Assembly (NCBI GenBank): GCA_010202645.1
Contig: CP047920.1
Span: 620,001-684,000 of the forward strand
Source: Candidatus Saccharibacteria bacterium oral taxon 488
Lineage (GTDB): Bacteria > Patescibacteriota > Saccharimonadia > Saccharimonadales > Saccharimonadaceae
Direction of reading: 5' to 3'
DNA length: 64,000 nt
The notes under the pieces were generated by a model, which made no database searches, was not told the DNA's origin, and saw only the letters and a list, made by a program, of their open reading frames with translations. A program made the translations under genes and the position numbers. Below are positions 28,101 to 35,750 of this stretch, piece by piece (the first letter of the stretch is position 1; each line of letters opens with the position of its first letter).

Positions 28101-28910
28101 CTACCGGATATTAACCCGGCGCAGGCACGCCGTAATCACATTATCAAACAATGCGCTCACCGTCAGCGGGCCGACGCCGCCTTTTTCTGGTGTCAAGTGA
28201 ATGTCGGTGCGCGTCCGATTCGCCGGTGCCACGTCACCAACAATCTTGCCATCCTCCGAGGCGGTTCCTGCGTCAACCACCACCGCACCAGGTCGGATCA
28301 TATTTGGCTGAATCAGTCCTGCCACGCCGGTTGCCGTGACGATGACGTCATATTCGTGTAGTCGCGATAAATCATCGCCTCTACTAAATACCGTTACGTC
28401 CAGTCCCGACGCTCGCCACATCCGCTCCAGCGGCGCACCGACCAGTCGTCCGCGCCCGACAATAGCCAGCTTCTTACCAGCTAGCTCCACACTATAGCCC
28501 GCCAATAGCCAATTGATGGCCATCGGTGTCGCCGGGTCAAACAGCGTTCGCTCAGAATTGAGGCCATCGACGTCTTTTTCTGGCGCTACCAATCGTACGA
28601 TCTGCTTAGTCTGCTCTGGCTCAGCCAGCGGCAGCTGGACAATGATTCCCTGGACGTCATCACGTTGGTTCAGTGCCGTGATCGTCTCCGGTAGCTGACG
28701 AGTCGCCACCCGACAAATTTCTACCTCAATCAAAATATCCGCACCGTAGCGCTGCTTGAGGCGCATGTAGGTAGCAATGACTGGATTGTCCGAATCGGTG
28801 ACGATGGCGAGGCGTGGCTGAATGTGGTGCGCTTGACGGAGCATGCGCACTTGCTTGGCCTGACGCTGCTTGATAAACGACGCGAGTTCTGCACCATTGA
28901 GAGATTTCAT
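28101..28910 (-). CDS. folD: Methylenetetrahydrofolate dehydrogenase/cyclohydrolase
   Basis: Interconverts 5,10-methylene-, methenyl- and 10-formyl-tetrahydrofolate. 269 aa. Catalytic Lys in YMRLKQRYGADI, QLPLAEP, DVDGLN, NADP loop GRGRLVGAPLERM, and TPEKGGVGPLTVSAL. Works with glyA (33.3 kb), which makes the methylene donor from serine. The frame is open to 28949, but TACAAT ends 6 bases before ATG 28910, so the message looks leaderless with MKSLNG as the start. Confidence 0.95.
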   Translation of the reverse strand: MKSLNGAELASFIKQRQAKQVRMLRQAHHIQPRLAIVTDSDNPVIATYMRLKQRYGADILIEVEICRVATRQLPETITALNQRDDVQGIIVQLPLAEPEQTKQIVRLVAPEKDVDGLNSERTLFDPATPMAINWLLAGYSVELAGKKLAIVGRGRLVGAPLERMWRASGLDVTVFSRGDDLSRLHEYDVIVTATGVAGLIQPNMIRPGAVVVDAGTASEDGKIVGDVAPANRTRTDIHLTPEKGGVGPLTVSALFDNVITACLRRVNIR

Positions 28911-28950
28911 TGTTTGATTGTAGCAAATCAGCATGAGCACGTCGAGCACC

Positions 28951-28979
28951 TTGAGGATGGTAGCCGTCTGTGGTATAAT
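28951..28979 (+). promoter_or_regulatory. Promoter of tRNA-His
   Basis: -35 TTGAGG (28951-28956), 17-base spacer, -10 TATAAT (28974-28979), about 10 bases before the tRNA. A second TATAAT at 29124-29129 precedes tRNA-Lys. Confidence 0.6.
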
Positions 28980-28989
28980 CGGGAAGCTT

Positions 28990-29067
28990 GGCGGATGTAG
29001 CTCAGTTGGTTAGAGCGCTGGATTGTGGCTCCGGAGGCCGTGGGTTCGAGCCCCATCATTCGCCCCA
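28990..29067 (+). tRNA. tRNA-His (GTG)
   Basis: Has the histidine-specific extra G at -1 (28990) facing C73 (29064). Acceptor GCGGATG/CATTCGC, anticodon GTG at 29025-29027, T-loop TTCGAGC, encoded CCA. Confidence 0.95.
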
Positions 29068-29140
29068 AGCATTGTCCGTAGCAAAAGGCGCGACGTTATG
29101 TTTACCTTCACCGCTCATTATGCTATAATCTGGACTGATT

Positions 29141-29217
29141 GGGCCAGTAGCTCAGCTGGTTAGAGCACCTGCCTCTTAAGCAGGGTGTCGAGGGTTCGAG
29201 CCCCTCCTGGCCCTCCA
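29141..29217 (+). tRNA. tRNA-Lys (CTT)
   Basis: Acceptor GGGCCAG/CTGGCCC, anticodon arm CCTGC-CTCTTAA-GCAGG with anticodon CTT, T-arm GAGGG/CCCTC, encoded CCA. The discriminator (29214) is T, unusual for lysine tRNAs, which normally have A. Confidence 0.93.
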
Positions 29218-29227
29218 AGGAATTATC

Positions 29228-29252
29228 AAACCCCAGTTTGTCTGGGGTTTTT
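29228..29252 (+). terminator. Terminator after tRNA-Lys
   Basis: AAACCCCAG and CTGGGGTTT pair around a short TTTGT loop and run into TTTTT. It is placed 10 bases after the tRNA. Confidence 0.85.
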
Positions 29253-29276
29253 AGTATGCCTGGTAAATCATACTGT

Positions 29277-29687
29277 TTATGAAAATGGATTATAGCCGCG
29301 TGAAGGCGGCTCTTGAAATCGAGGCGATGATGGTGACGGACAACCGGTACCGCCCTCGCTAGTGGGGCGAGGCGGCGGTGTATTTTGTGCCGATGACGAC
29401 GGCTCCGCTTGGCGCAGTGAATTACCCACAAAGGTACGATTGGAAAGCGGAGCGTCGCTAGTCGTGTCATGGTCTTCCGCTATATCGCCGGTGCTTGCTG
29501 ATGGTACATAACCACGCGCACCCAGCGCTGATGACTGATAATTCCCGATCCGCTGGCGATCGCAGTTGCGGTCACTCACTCGACGACTTCGACCGGTATT
29601 ACCAAACGCCGGCTGCGTCCGTGGCCGATGCGCCATTAACCGCTGAACTAACCGACGCGACATTCGCGGTTTACCACTAGCATCCAT
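29277..29687 (-). CDS. Small basic, Ser/Pro-rich disordered protein
   Basis: 136 aa, unrecognised. The N-terminal ~45 residues are Arg-rich (KPRMSRRLVQRLMAHRPRTQ, RSRRVSDRNCDRQR). The C-terminal half is Ser/Pro/Thr-rich and likely unstructured (AQNTPPPRPTSEGG, CPSPSSPRFQEPPSRG). A strong Shine-Dalgarno GGAGGG sits 6 bases before the ATG, which is the main reason to believe it is translated. It lies between tRNA genes, a place where spurious ORFs also occur. Could bind nucleic acid; no function assigned. Confidence 0.5.
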   Translation of the reverse strand: MDASGKPRMSRRLVQRLMAHRPRTQPAFGNTGRSRRVSDRNCDRQRIGNYQSSALGARGYVPSASTGDIAEDHDTTSDAPLSNRTFVGNSLRQAEPSSSAQNTPPPRPTSEGGTGCPSPSSPRFQEPPSRGYNPFS

Positions 29688-29709
29688 ATGACCCTCCTTC
29701 GATCATTCC

Positions 29710-29786
29710 TGGCGCCCCGAGTAGGATTCGAACCTACGACCTTAGGCTTAGAAGTCCTCTGCTCTATCCAGCTGAGCTATCAGGGC
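29710..29786 (-). tRNA. tRNA-Arg (TCT)
   Basis: 77 bases. Acceptor GCCCTGA against the TCGGGGC side, D-arm AGCTCAGCTGGATAGAGC, anticodon TCT in GACTTCTAAGC, T-loop TTCGAATC, encoded CCA (29712-29710). Confidence 0.95.
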
Positions 29787-29829
29787 ATGTTCACATTATA
29801 GCATCTTTCTGGTACAATAGTGCAAGCTC

Positions 29830-29904
29830 GCGGGTGTAGTACAGCGGCTAGTATGCAAGTTTTCCAAACTTGAGATGGGAGTTCGATTCTCCCCACCCGC
29901 ACCA
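29830..29904 (+). tRNA. tRNA-Gly (TCC)
   Basis: 75 bases. Acceptor GCGGGTG/CACCCGC, anticodon arm CAAGT-TTTCCAA-ACTTG with anticodon TCC, encoded CCA. Discriminator is A73, whereas many bacterial glycine tRNAs have U73; A73 fits the archaeal/eukaryal-type alpha2 glycyl-tRNA synthetase. TACAAT at 29812-29817 is the -10. Confidence 0.94.
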
Positions 29905-29939
29905 ATGTAAGATAATTTCAATCCGCGAAAAAGGGCATC

Positions 29940-31709
29940 ATGGGTTCATATTCATACACAAACACTTCACCATACCAGCCACAGGACATCGAAGACGCCT
30001 CCGAGTTTTATGACGTGATTGAGCGCAGCAGCCTGACGCATCAACTGTCTGAGTCACGGCCGTACGTTTACTGGACAATGGAAATTTATGACAAAGCCAA
30101 CGGCATTAAGGGCGGCGGCGGTCTCGGTGTTTTGGCGGCAGATACTCGACGGGTGGCCGAAAAGTTAGAGGTACCGTTTGTGGTGGTTACGCCATTTTAT
30201 CGTAGCGAGTCGCACCAAAAAATTACCGACCTCGCACAAACTGAATACGTTGAGAAGGTCTCGCCCCAAGAGTATGGCTTTCATTATATTGATGAGGTTT
30301 CGGTTAGCTCCGCCGGCTTTCCCGATGCTAGCCTCAGTGTCTTTCGCAAGACACTCGGCTCAACTCAATTTGTCACCATCTCAGAGCCAAACTTTGGACA
30401 ATTGTACGAAGGAGAAGGCTCGGGCGATCACCGACTCTACCAAGAAGTAGCGCTTGGGTTTGGCGGCTATAAGGCCCTGAAGCTGCTCGGCATCAAACCA
30501 GCCGTCATTCAGCTCAATGAAACCGCAACAATTTTTGCGGCACTGGCTCGGCTGGACGAGCTATGCGCCAACGGCATGAATTTATATGAAGCAATTGTTT
30601 ACGTCCGCAAACACACGCTCTACACCAACCACACTCTACTCCAGGCAGCTGAACCGGAGTTCCACCGCTCGCAATTTGAAAAATTGGTACTGCCAAACCT
30701 CAAAAGCAACGCCGTGCGCTGCTGGCTGATGGAGCAATTTCGTAATGATCGCCTGCGACCAAACTTGTTGGCAATTGAGCTAACCGAAGCCAAAAACGGC
30801 GTCAGTAAACTGCACGCCCACGTGGCTAATTTCCGCGACCGCAACAACGACAAAGTCAAATTCCATGCCATCACTAACGGCATTGACCTCGAGACATGGG
30901 TGCTACCGGAAATTCTGCAGGCTTATCGCGAACATGCCATTATTGATAAATTTGGCCTACCGACCGAACAGTGCCAAGAGGCGATCAGCGGGCTATCAGC
31001 CGCCACTATTCGATCACTCAAGCGTACTGGCCGGCTGGAATTAAATCGAGTTCTCGCCAGGCGCAAGGATCAATACAACAACCCAGTTCACCTACCCGAG
31101 GACGCACTGGTGTTCGACTTCAAGCGGCGATTTGCCAATTACAAGCGACCACATCTACCATTTGAACGCCCGGAAGTGCTCAAGCAGATTTTGCTTGATA
31201 GCAACGCTCACTATATTCTTGCCGGTAAGGTTCATCAGGGCGATCATGATATGTATCAGCAGCTCCTGACCATCCTCAAACTCGTCGATAGCGACCCTGT
31301 CCTGCGTGAGCGTGTCCACTACATCCAAGATTACGACGAGACCCTAGGACGAGCGCTGGCGATTGGCTCAGACGTTGCTATCAACGTGCCGATCATTGGC
31401 CTCGAGGCCTGCGGTACATCATGGGAAAAAGACATTGCCAATCTCAAGCTGCTTATCTCCACCAGTGACGGTGGCGTTGCCGATATCAAGCCAATCGCCT
31501 GCCTCGAGGTGAGCGGCGTGAGTCTAGAGGATGAGACCACCTCGCTCTACGCTAATATGCGGCGGGCGGCACAAATTATCGCTAACGACGAGCTACTGAC
31601 ACAGCACATTCATCGCCAGCTCACAGCCTATCTACCGATCATATCGGGTGCACGAATGCTCAAGGATTATCTCAAGTTTCTGTTTCCTGCCCGTCATACA
31701 ACCAAATAG
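29940..31709 (+). CDS. glgP: Alpha-glucan (glycogen) phosphorylase, GT35, divergent
   Basis: Releases glucose-1-phosphate from glycogen ends using pyridoxal phosphate. 589 aa, shorter than the ~800 of E. coli GlgP and nearer the compact bacterial/archaeal forms. Seen: GGGGLGVLAADT near 60, IQLNETATIF (usually HLNEGH), YTNHTLLQAAEP, NGIDLETWV (usually NGVxxxxW), FKRRFANYKRP, and GTSWEKDIANL, where Lys sits at the GTSGMK Schiff-base position. HLNEGHA is degraded, so activity should be tested. May be co-transcribed with tRNA-Gly. Pairs with glgB. Confidence 0.85.
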   Translation: MGSYSYTNTSPYQPQDIEDASEFYDVIERSSLTHQLSESRPYVYWTMEIYDKANGIKGGGGLGVLAADTRRVAEKLEVPFVVVTPFYRSESHQKITDLAQTEYVEKVSPQEYGFHYIDEVSVSSAGFPDASLSVFRKTLGSTQFVTISEPNFGQLYEGEGSGDHRLYQEVALGFGGYKALKLLGIKPAVIQLNETATIFAALARLDELCANGMNLYEAIVYVRKHTLYTNHTLLQAAEPEFHRSQFEKLVLPNLKSNAVRCWLMEQFRNDRLRPNLLAIELTEAKNGVSKLHAHVANFRDRNNDKVKFHAITNGIDLETWVLPEILQAYREHAIIDKFGLPTEQCQEAISGLSAATIRSLKRTGRLELNRVLARRKDQYNNPVHLPEDALVFDFKRRFANYKRPHLPFERPEVLKQILLDSNAHYILAGKVHQGDHDMYQQLLTILKLVDSDPVLRERVHYIQDYDETLGRALAIGSDVAINVPIIGLEACGTSWEKDIANLKLLISTSDGGVADIKPIACLEVSGVSLEDETTSLYANMRRAAQIIANDELLTQHIHRQLTAYLPIISGARMLKDYLKFLFPARHTTK

Positions 31710-31733
31710 AGCCGATAGCAGAACACTCCGTAG

Positions 31734-33257
31734 CTACTCGGTGATAACTTCAATCTCTGCACCCAGCGAATTAAGCCGCTGCGCTAGTTCCTCGTAGCCG
31801 CGATTAATTGAATACACATCACGCAAGATTGACACGCCCGGCGCCGCTAACATGGCGAGCAGTACCACAACCGACGGCCGCAGCGCTGGCGGCGCCACAA
31901 CATCAGCGGGCTTCCACCTGGTCGGGCCAGTGATATACACCCGATGCGGATCAACCAGCTCAATCTGCGCATTCAATTTACTCAGCTCGGTGAAATAAAT
32001 CGCTCGCTTCTCATAACTCCAATCGTGCACCAATGTCCGACCTTTAGCAACGGTCGCAATCAGCCCCAAGAACGGCAAGTTGTCCATATTAATCCCCGGA
32101 AACGGCAGCGCGTGAATCTTGTCTTTTGGCGCAATCAACCTAGAGTGTTTCAGCGTGATATCCACCAAGCGAGTACGACCGTTGTTGGCTGCATATTCCT
32201 CACTTAACTCATATTGCAAACCCATTTCCGCCAGCGTTGCCAGCTCAATTTCCAGAAACTCAATTGGCGCCCGGCGCACCGTGATTTCTGAGTCAGTCAC
32301 CACGGCCGCCGCGATAAAGCTCATCGCCTCGATCGGGTCTTCAGACGGGCAATAATCAACCGCTGTATTGATGTGCGACCGGCCCGTGATTTTCAGTGTC
32401 GTTGTACCGATACCCTCAACGCTCACGCCCAATTTCTGCAAAAAGAAACACACATCCTGCACCATATAGTTTGGGCTCGCATTGCGAATAATGGTGGTGT
32501 CCGGAGACAGTGCCGCCGCCATGATAACATTCTCCGTCACGGTATCGCCACGTTCAGTCAATAAAATTGTCCTATCGCCTGTTGTTGGATCGACGCGCGC
32601 ATGATAATATTCGCTCTCAGCGTCCACCTGCATCCCAAAGTGCTTTAGCCCTGATAGGTGTGGCTCGACCGTGCGCTTGCCGAGGTTGCATCCACCAGCA
32701 AATGGCAGCCGAAAATCATGATATTGATGAAGTAGTGGGCCAAGGAACATGATCACGGTACGCGTGCGCTTGGCAGCAGCGATATCCATGTCCTCCAGCC
32801 TCAGCCGCGCCGGTGGTATAATCTCCAGGTCGTTCTTTCGCAGCCAACGGGTTTTAACGCCAATTGAGTTGAGCACCTCAATGATCCGGTTAACCTCCTC
32901 GATACGTGCCACATGACGCAGCGTCGTTTTTCCCTTGTTGAGCAAGCTGGCACAGAGCAGCCCCACGGCCGCATTCTTGCTCGTTTTGACCGATATATCA
33001 CCAGAAAGTTTTTTACCGCCATGCACCCGAAAGTTCATTTTGCCCGAGTGATTGAGCGTAACGATGTTACAGTTGAGCACATCGCTAATCCTCACTAGCA
33101 TCTCGACACTAATATTCTGACCGCCGTTCTCGATGCGATTGATGGCACTTTGTGATGTACCGATGGCCTCAGCTAGTTGTGTCTGTGTGAGGCCTTTGCG
33201 ATTACGATTTTCAGTGATAATAACGCCGATTTTTTGGAGATAGTCATTCATACTCAT
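31734..33257 (-). CDS. murA: MurA (UDP-GlcNAc enolpyruvyl transferase) with N-terminal XRE helix-turn-helix
   Basis: First committed step of peptidoglycan synthesis: PEP plus UDP-GlcNAc. 507 aa, about 80 longer than normal MurA because residues ~5-70 are a complete XRE domain (NRKGLTQTQLAEAIGTSQSAINRIENGG). The enzyme part keeps SKNAA (Lys22), the fosfomycin-type Cys in AGGCNLGKRTVEPH (Cys115), Asp in FPGINMDNL (Asp305) and the RPS/INRGYE ending. TATATT (33270-33265) ends 7 bases before ATG 33257, so the mRNA is leaderless, and that box lies inside a palindrome. It may sense precursor supply and repress its own gene or the divergent glyA. Confidence 0.92.
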   Translation of the reverse strand: MSMNDYLQKIGVIITENRNRKGLTQTQLAEAIGTSQSAINRIENGGQNISVEMLVRISDVLNCNIVTLNHSGKMNFRVHGGKKLSGDISVKTSKNAAVGLLCASLLNKGKTTLRHVARIEEVNRIIEVLNSIGVKTRWLRKNDLEIIPPARLRLEDMDIAAAKRTRTVIMFLGPLLHQYHDFRLPFAGGCNLGKRTVEPHLSGLKHFGMQVDAESEYYHARVDPTTGDRTILLTERGDTVTENVIMAAALSPDTTIIRNASPNYMVQDVCFFLQKLGVSVEGIGTTTLKITGRSHINTAVDYCPSEDPIEAMSFIAAAVVTDSEITVRRAPIEFLEIELATLAEMGLQYELSEEYAANNGRTRLVDITLKHSRLIAPKDKIHALPFPGINMDNLPFLGLIATVAKGRTLVHDWSYEKRAIYFTELSKLNAQIELVDPHRVYITGPTRWKPADVVAPPALRPSVVVLLAMLAAPGVSILRDVYSINRGYEELAQRLNSLGAEIEVITE

Positions 33258-33265
33258 AGCGTACA

Positions 33266-33285
33266 ATATATCACACATGATATAT
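33266..33285. promoter_or_regulatory. Palindrome between murA and glyA, candidate operator
   Basis: ATATATCA (33266-33273), centre CACA, then TGATATAT (33278-33285). Flanking ACAA and TTGT extend the symmetry imperfectly. It covers the murA -10 box and sits just upstream of the glyA extended -10 (TGCTATAAT, 33295-33303). XRE proteins bind such two-fold sites as dimers, so autoregulation is likely. Confidence 0.6.
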
Positions 33286-33324
33286 GTTGTAAAGTGCTAT
33301 AATAGAAGAAAAGGAGGGAGTGTC

Positions 33325-34596
33325 ATGCAAGATACGCAGGTCGCCGATTTAATTGCGGCAGAAATAGAACGGCAGCAGCTGGGGATCGAAATGATCCCAA
33401 GCGAAAATTACGTTTCAACTAGTGTACTCAAAGCGCTGGGCAGCGTCTTTACCAACAAATATTCTGAGGGTTACCCCGGACGACGCTATTACGGCGGACA
33501 AGAAAACACCGACCAAATTGAGCAGCTGGCGATTGACCGCGCTAAAAAGCTATTCAAGGCCGACCACGCCAATGTCCAGCCGCACTCCGGCGCCCAGGCC
33601 AACGAGGCGGTGTATTATGCGTGGTGCGAGCCTGGCGATACCATTCTGGCGATGGATTTGGCGCACGGCGGCCACCTGACGCATGGCGCGCCAGTCACCC
33701 GCTCAGCCCGCGAATATAACTTTGTCCGCTACGGCATCAAGGATGTCGAGACTGGCGAAATTGACTATGAAGAAATTCGCCGCTTGGCGCTGAAACATCA
33801 GCCAAAAATCATCTTGGCGGGCTTCTCGGCCTATCCGCGCGAGCTAGATTACACCAAGTTTGCCGAGATTGGCAACGAAGTCGGCGCTATGTTGATGGCA
33901 GACATGAGCCACATCGCTGGGCTGATCGTCGGCGGCGTAGCCAAAAATCCGTTCGATTATGGCTTTCACGTTATCACCACTACCACGCACAAAACCTTGC
34001 GCGGCCCGCGCGGCGGCTTGATTTTGTCGAGGGGCATAGCCAGCAATCCTTTGAAGCGGCCGGAAAAAACCTTGGAAAACTTGCCAACACTGATCGACCG
34101 GGCGGTCTTCCCTGGCACCCAAGGGGGCCCGCACATGCACACCATCGCTGCCAAAGCAGTCGCCTTTGGCGAGGCGCTACGCCCAGAGTTCACGGAATAC
34201 GCCCAGCAAATCGTTAAAAATGCAGCCGTTCTGGCAGATGAACTAAAGCGCGGCGGCTTGAAATTAGTAACAGGCGGCACCAGCAACCATCTAGTGTTAG
34301 CGGACATCTATGGCAGCTTCGGCATTGATGGTAAAACTGCTCAGGAGCGGCTAGAGGCCAGCGGTATCACCGCCAACGCCAACGCCATCCCCAACGACAC
34401 CCTACCGCCATTCCGTCCAAGCGGCCTGCGCCTCGGCACGCCAGCACTCACTACACGCGGCATGACAGAGGCGGAAGTTAAACAAATTGCCAAGTGGATT
34501 ATTGCAGCGATAAATACAGAAAATCCAGCAGAATACACAAAAATTAAGCAACAAACTACTAGCCTTGCAGCGCGTTTTCCGCTACCATATAACTAA
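33325..34596 (+). CDS. glyA: Serine hydroxymethyltransferase
   Basis: PLP enzyme converting serine and tetrahydrofolate to glycine and methylene-tetrahydrofolate. 423 aa. Seen: IEMIPSENYVS, NKYSEGYPGRRYYGGQE, QPHSGAQAN, DMSHIAGLI, and the PLP lysine in VITTTTHKTLRGPRGG. Paired with folD. The Shine-Dalgarno AAAGGAGGG before ATG 33325 fixes the start; the upstream open frame from 33277 overlaps the promoter. Extended -10 TG-C-TATAAT. The first pilin gene follows 29 bases downstream and may be on the same transcript. Confidence 0.97.
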   Translation: MQDTQVADLIAAEIERQQLGIEMIPSENYVSTSVLKALGSVFTNKYSEGYPGRRYYGGQENTDQIEQLAIDRAKKLFKADHANVQPHSGAQANEAVYYAWCEPGDTILAMDLAHGGHLTHGAPVTRSAREYNFVRYGIKDVETGEIDYEEIRRLALKHQPKIILAGFSAYPRELDYTKFAEIGNEVGAMLMADMSHIAGLIVGGVAKNPFDYGFHVITTTTHKTLRGPRGGLILSRGIASNPLKRPEKTLENLPTLIDRAVFPGTQGGPHMHTIAAKAVAFGEALRPEFTEYAQQIVKNAAVLADELKRGGLKLVTGGTSNHLVLADIYGSFGIDGKTAQERLEASGITANANAIPNDTLPPFRPSGLRLGTPALTTRGMTEAEVKQIAKWIIAAINTENPAEYTKIKQQTTSLAARFPLPYN

Positions 34597-34610
34597 TACT
34601 AAATAACTTG

Positions 34611-34708
34611 GGGGGCAAATCAGAAATGATTTCTTCAAACAAAACTAAAGGTTTCACATTGGTTGAGCTCTTGATCGTTATCGTGGTCATCGCTATCTTG
34701 GCTGCTAT
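34611..34708 (+). repeat. 98-bp perfect inverted repeat, left copy
   Basis: Starts at GGGGGCAAATCAG before the pilin ATG and ends in GGCTGCTAT. It is identical base for base to the reverse complement of 35481-35578. Covers ribosome site, start codon and the conserved pilin N-terminus. Confidence 0.97.
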
Positions 34709-35048
34709 CTCGATAGCAGCATACAATGGTGTATCCAACAAAGCTCGGGATAGCGAGAGGTTAGCCAGCGCACGCGACATCATCAATGCTGCCGCCGTGT
34801 ACAACTCAGAAAAAGGCCACTGGCCGACAATAGCAGAGCTGGGGTCATTTAATACGATTAGGTTACCTGACCAGGTAAAAAGTCGCCTCGGAACTACCGC
34901 ACCAAGTCCAACCGATAAAAGCAAGTATCTATACGAGTTGTGCGGAACTGCTCCAAACGTTACCGGAGCAAAAGTTACCTACTGGAAAGAAGCTATTGAT
35001 GGACACGAAGCTCACGAGAAGATAGTCAGTAGCGGTAGCGGTTGTTAA
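34626..35048 (+). CDS. Type IV major pilin-like protein, copy 1
   Basis: 140 aa. Class III-style prepilin leader ISSNKTKG cut before FTLVEL, with Glu5 of the mature protein present. A hydrophobic helix LLIVIVVIAILAAISIAAY follows, then a globular domain with a Cys pair near the C-terminus (YELCGTAPNV...SGSGC). First 28 codons are identical in DNA to the oppositely oriented copy 2; the rest differs (WPTIAELGSFNTIRLPDQV). Immediately downstream of glyA. Should be assembled by PilB/PilC/PilMNO encoded at 54-59 kb. Confidence 0.92.
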   Translation: MISSNKTKGFTLVELLIVIVVIAILAAISIAAYNGVSNKARDSERLASARDIINAAAVYNSEKGHWPTIAELGSFNTIRLPDQVKSRLGTTAPSPTDKSKYLYELCGTAPNVTGAKVTYWKEAIDGHEAHEKIVSSGSGC

Positions 35049-35084
35049 AACAAAGAGACAAACAAACTGTTATGCTGCTCGTAT

Positions 35085-35112
35085 AAAAAGCCCCGGTAAT
35101 TCCGGGGCTTTA
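35085..35112. terminator. Bidirectional terminator between the two pilin genes
   Basis: GCCCCGG and CCGGGGC pair around TAATT, with TTTA on the plus side and TTTTTAT on the minus side. It ends both convergent pilin transcripts. Confidence 0.9.
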
Positions 35113-35137
35113 GTGTAATAATACTACAGTAAGCTTA

Positions 35138-35563
35138 CTAGCAGTTGCTACCAGTAGTAATCACCTGCTCGTGCTGAGCACTTCCTTCGATAATATCTTT
35201 CCAGTAGGTAACTTTAGCACCGGTGTTGTTATTGTTTGAGTCCTGACAAAGTTCGTATTTGTACTTACCCTTATCGTTTGGACCTGGGGCAGTGTTGCCT
35301 ATATTATCCTTCGCATTCTTTGATAGCTTAATCGTATCAAATCCCTTGATTTCGGTATCCGTTGGCCACTTATCCTTTTCAGAATTATATGCAGCTGCTG
35401 CGTTAATAATGTTACGCGCATCGGTTGCACGCTCATCATCCCGAGCCTTATTTGTCACACCATTGTACGCTACAATCGAAATAGCAGCCAAGATAGCGAT
35501 GACCACGATAACGATCAAGAGCTCAACCAATGTGAAACCTTTAGTTTTGTTTGAAGAAATCAT
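35138..35563 (-). CDS. Type IV major pilin-like protein, copy 2
   Basis: 141 aa. Same leader and helix as copy 1, then a related but distinct domain (WPTDTEIKGFDTIKLSKNAK), also with a C-terminal Cys pair (YELCQDSNNNN...GSNC). Encoded convergently to copy 1, with the terminator between them. Its upstream region holds TATAAT and two GTTACAAT boxes (about 35594-35628), so it has its own promoter. Both paralogues keep the ALI-type Pro-Gly-Pro-containing loop before YELC. Likely an alternative or minor subunit. Confidence 0.92.
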   Translation of the reverse strand: MISSNKTKGFTLVELLIVIVVIAILAAISIVAYNGVTNKARDDERATDARNIINAAAAYNSEKDKWPTDTEIKGFDTIKLSKNAKDNIGNTAPGPNDKGKYKYELCQDSNNNNTGAKVTYWKDIIEGSAQHEQVITTGSNC

Positions 35564-35578
35564 TTCTGATTTGCCCCC
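35481..35578 (-). repeat. 98-bp perfect inverted repeat, right copy
   Basis: Reverse complement of 34611-34708 without mismatch. The 772 bases between the two copies hold the variable 3' parts of both pilin genes and their shared terminator. Confidence 0.97.
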
Positions 35579-35674
35579 TATTTTTAGTTAGTTATTATTG
35601 TAACTTGATTGTAACAAAGCGATTATAAAAGCGCAAGCATTTTACGAATAATTCCCCGATTCGACTCACGTTGG

Positions 35675-35698
35675 CCATAAAAACAGAGGTAGTACCTC
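35675..35698 (-). terminator. Terminator of the prepilin-like operon
   Basis: GAGGT-ACT-ACCTC on the minus strand followed by TGTTTTTAT. It lies about 50 bases past the stop at 35751. Confidence 0.65.
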
Positions 35699-35750
35699 AA
35701 AGCACTTCCTGCTCGAAACGGGCGTTATCCACACGACCCACCCGAACCCG

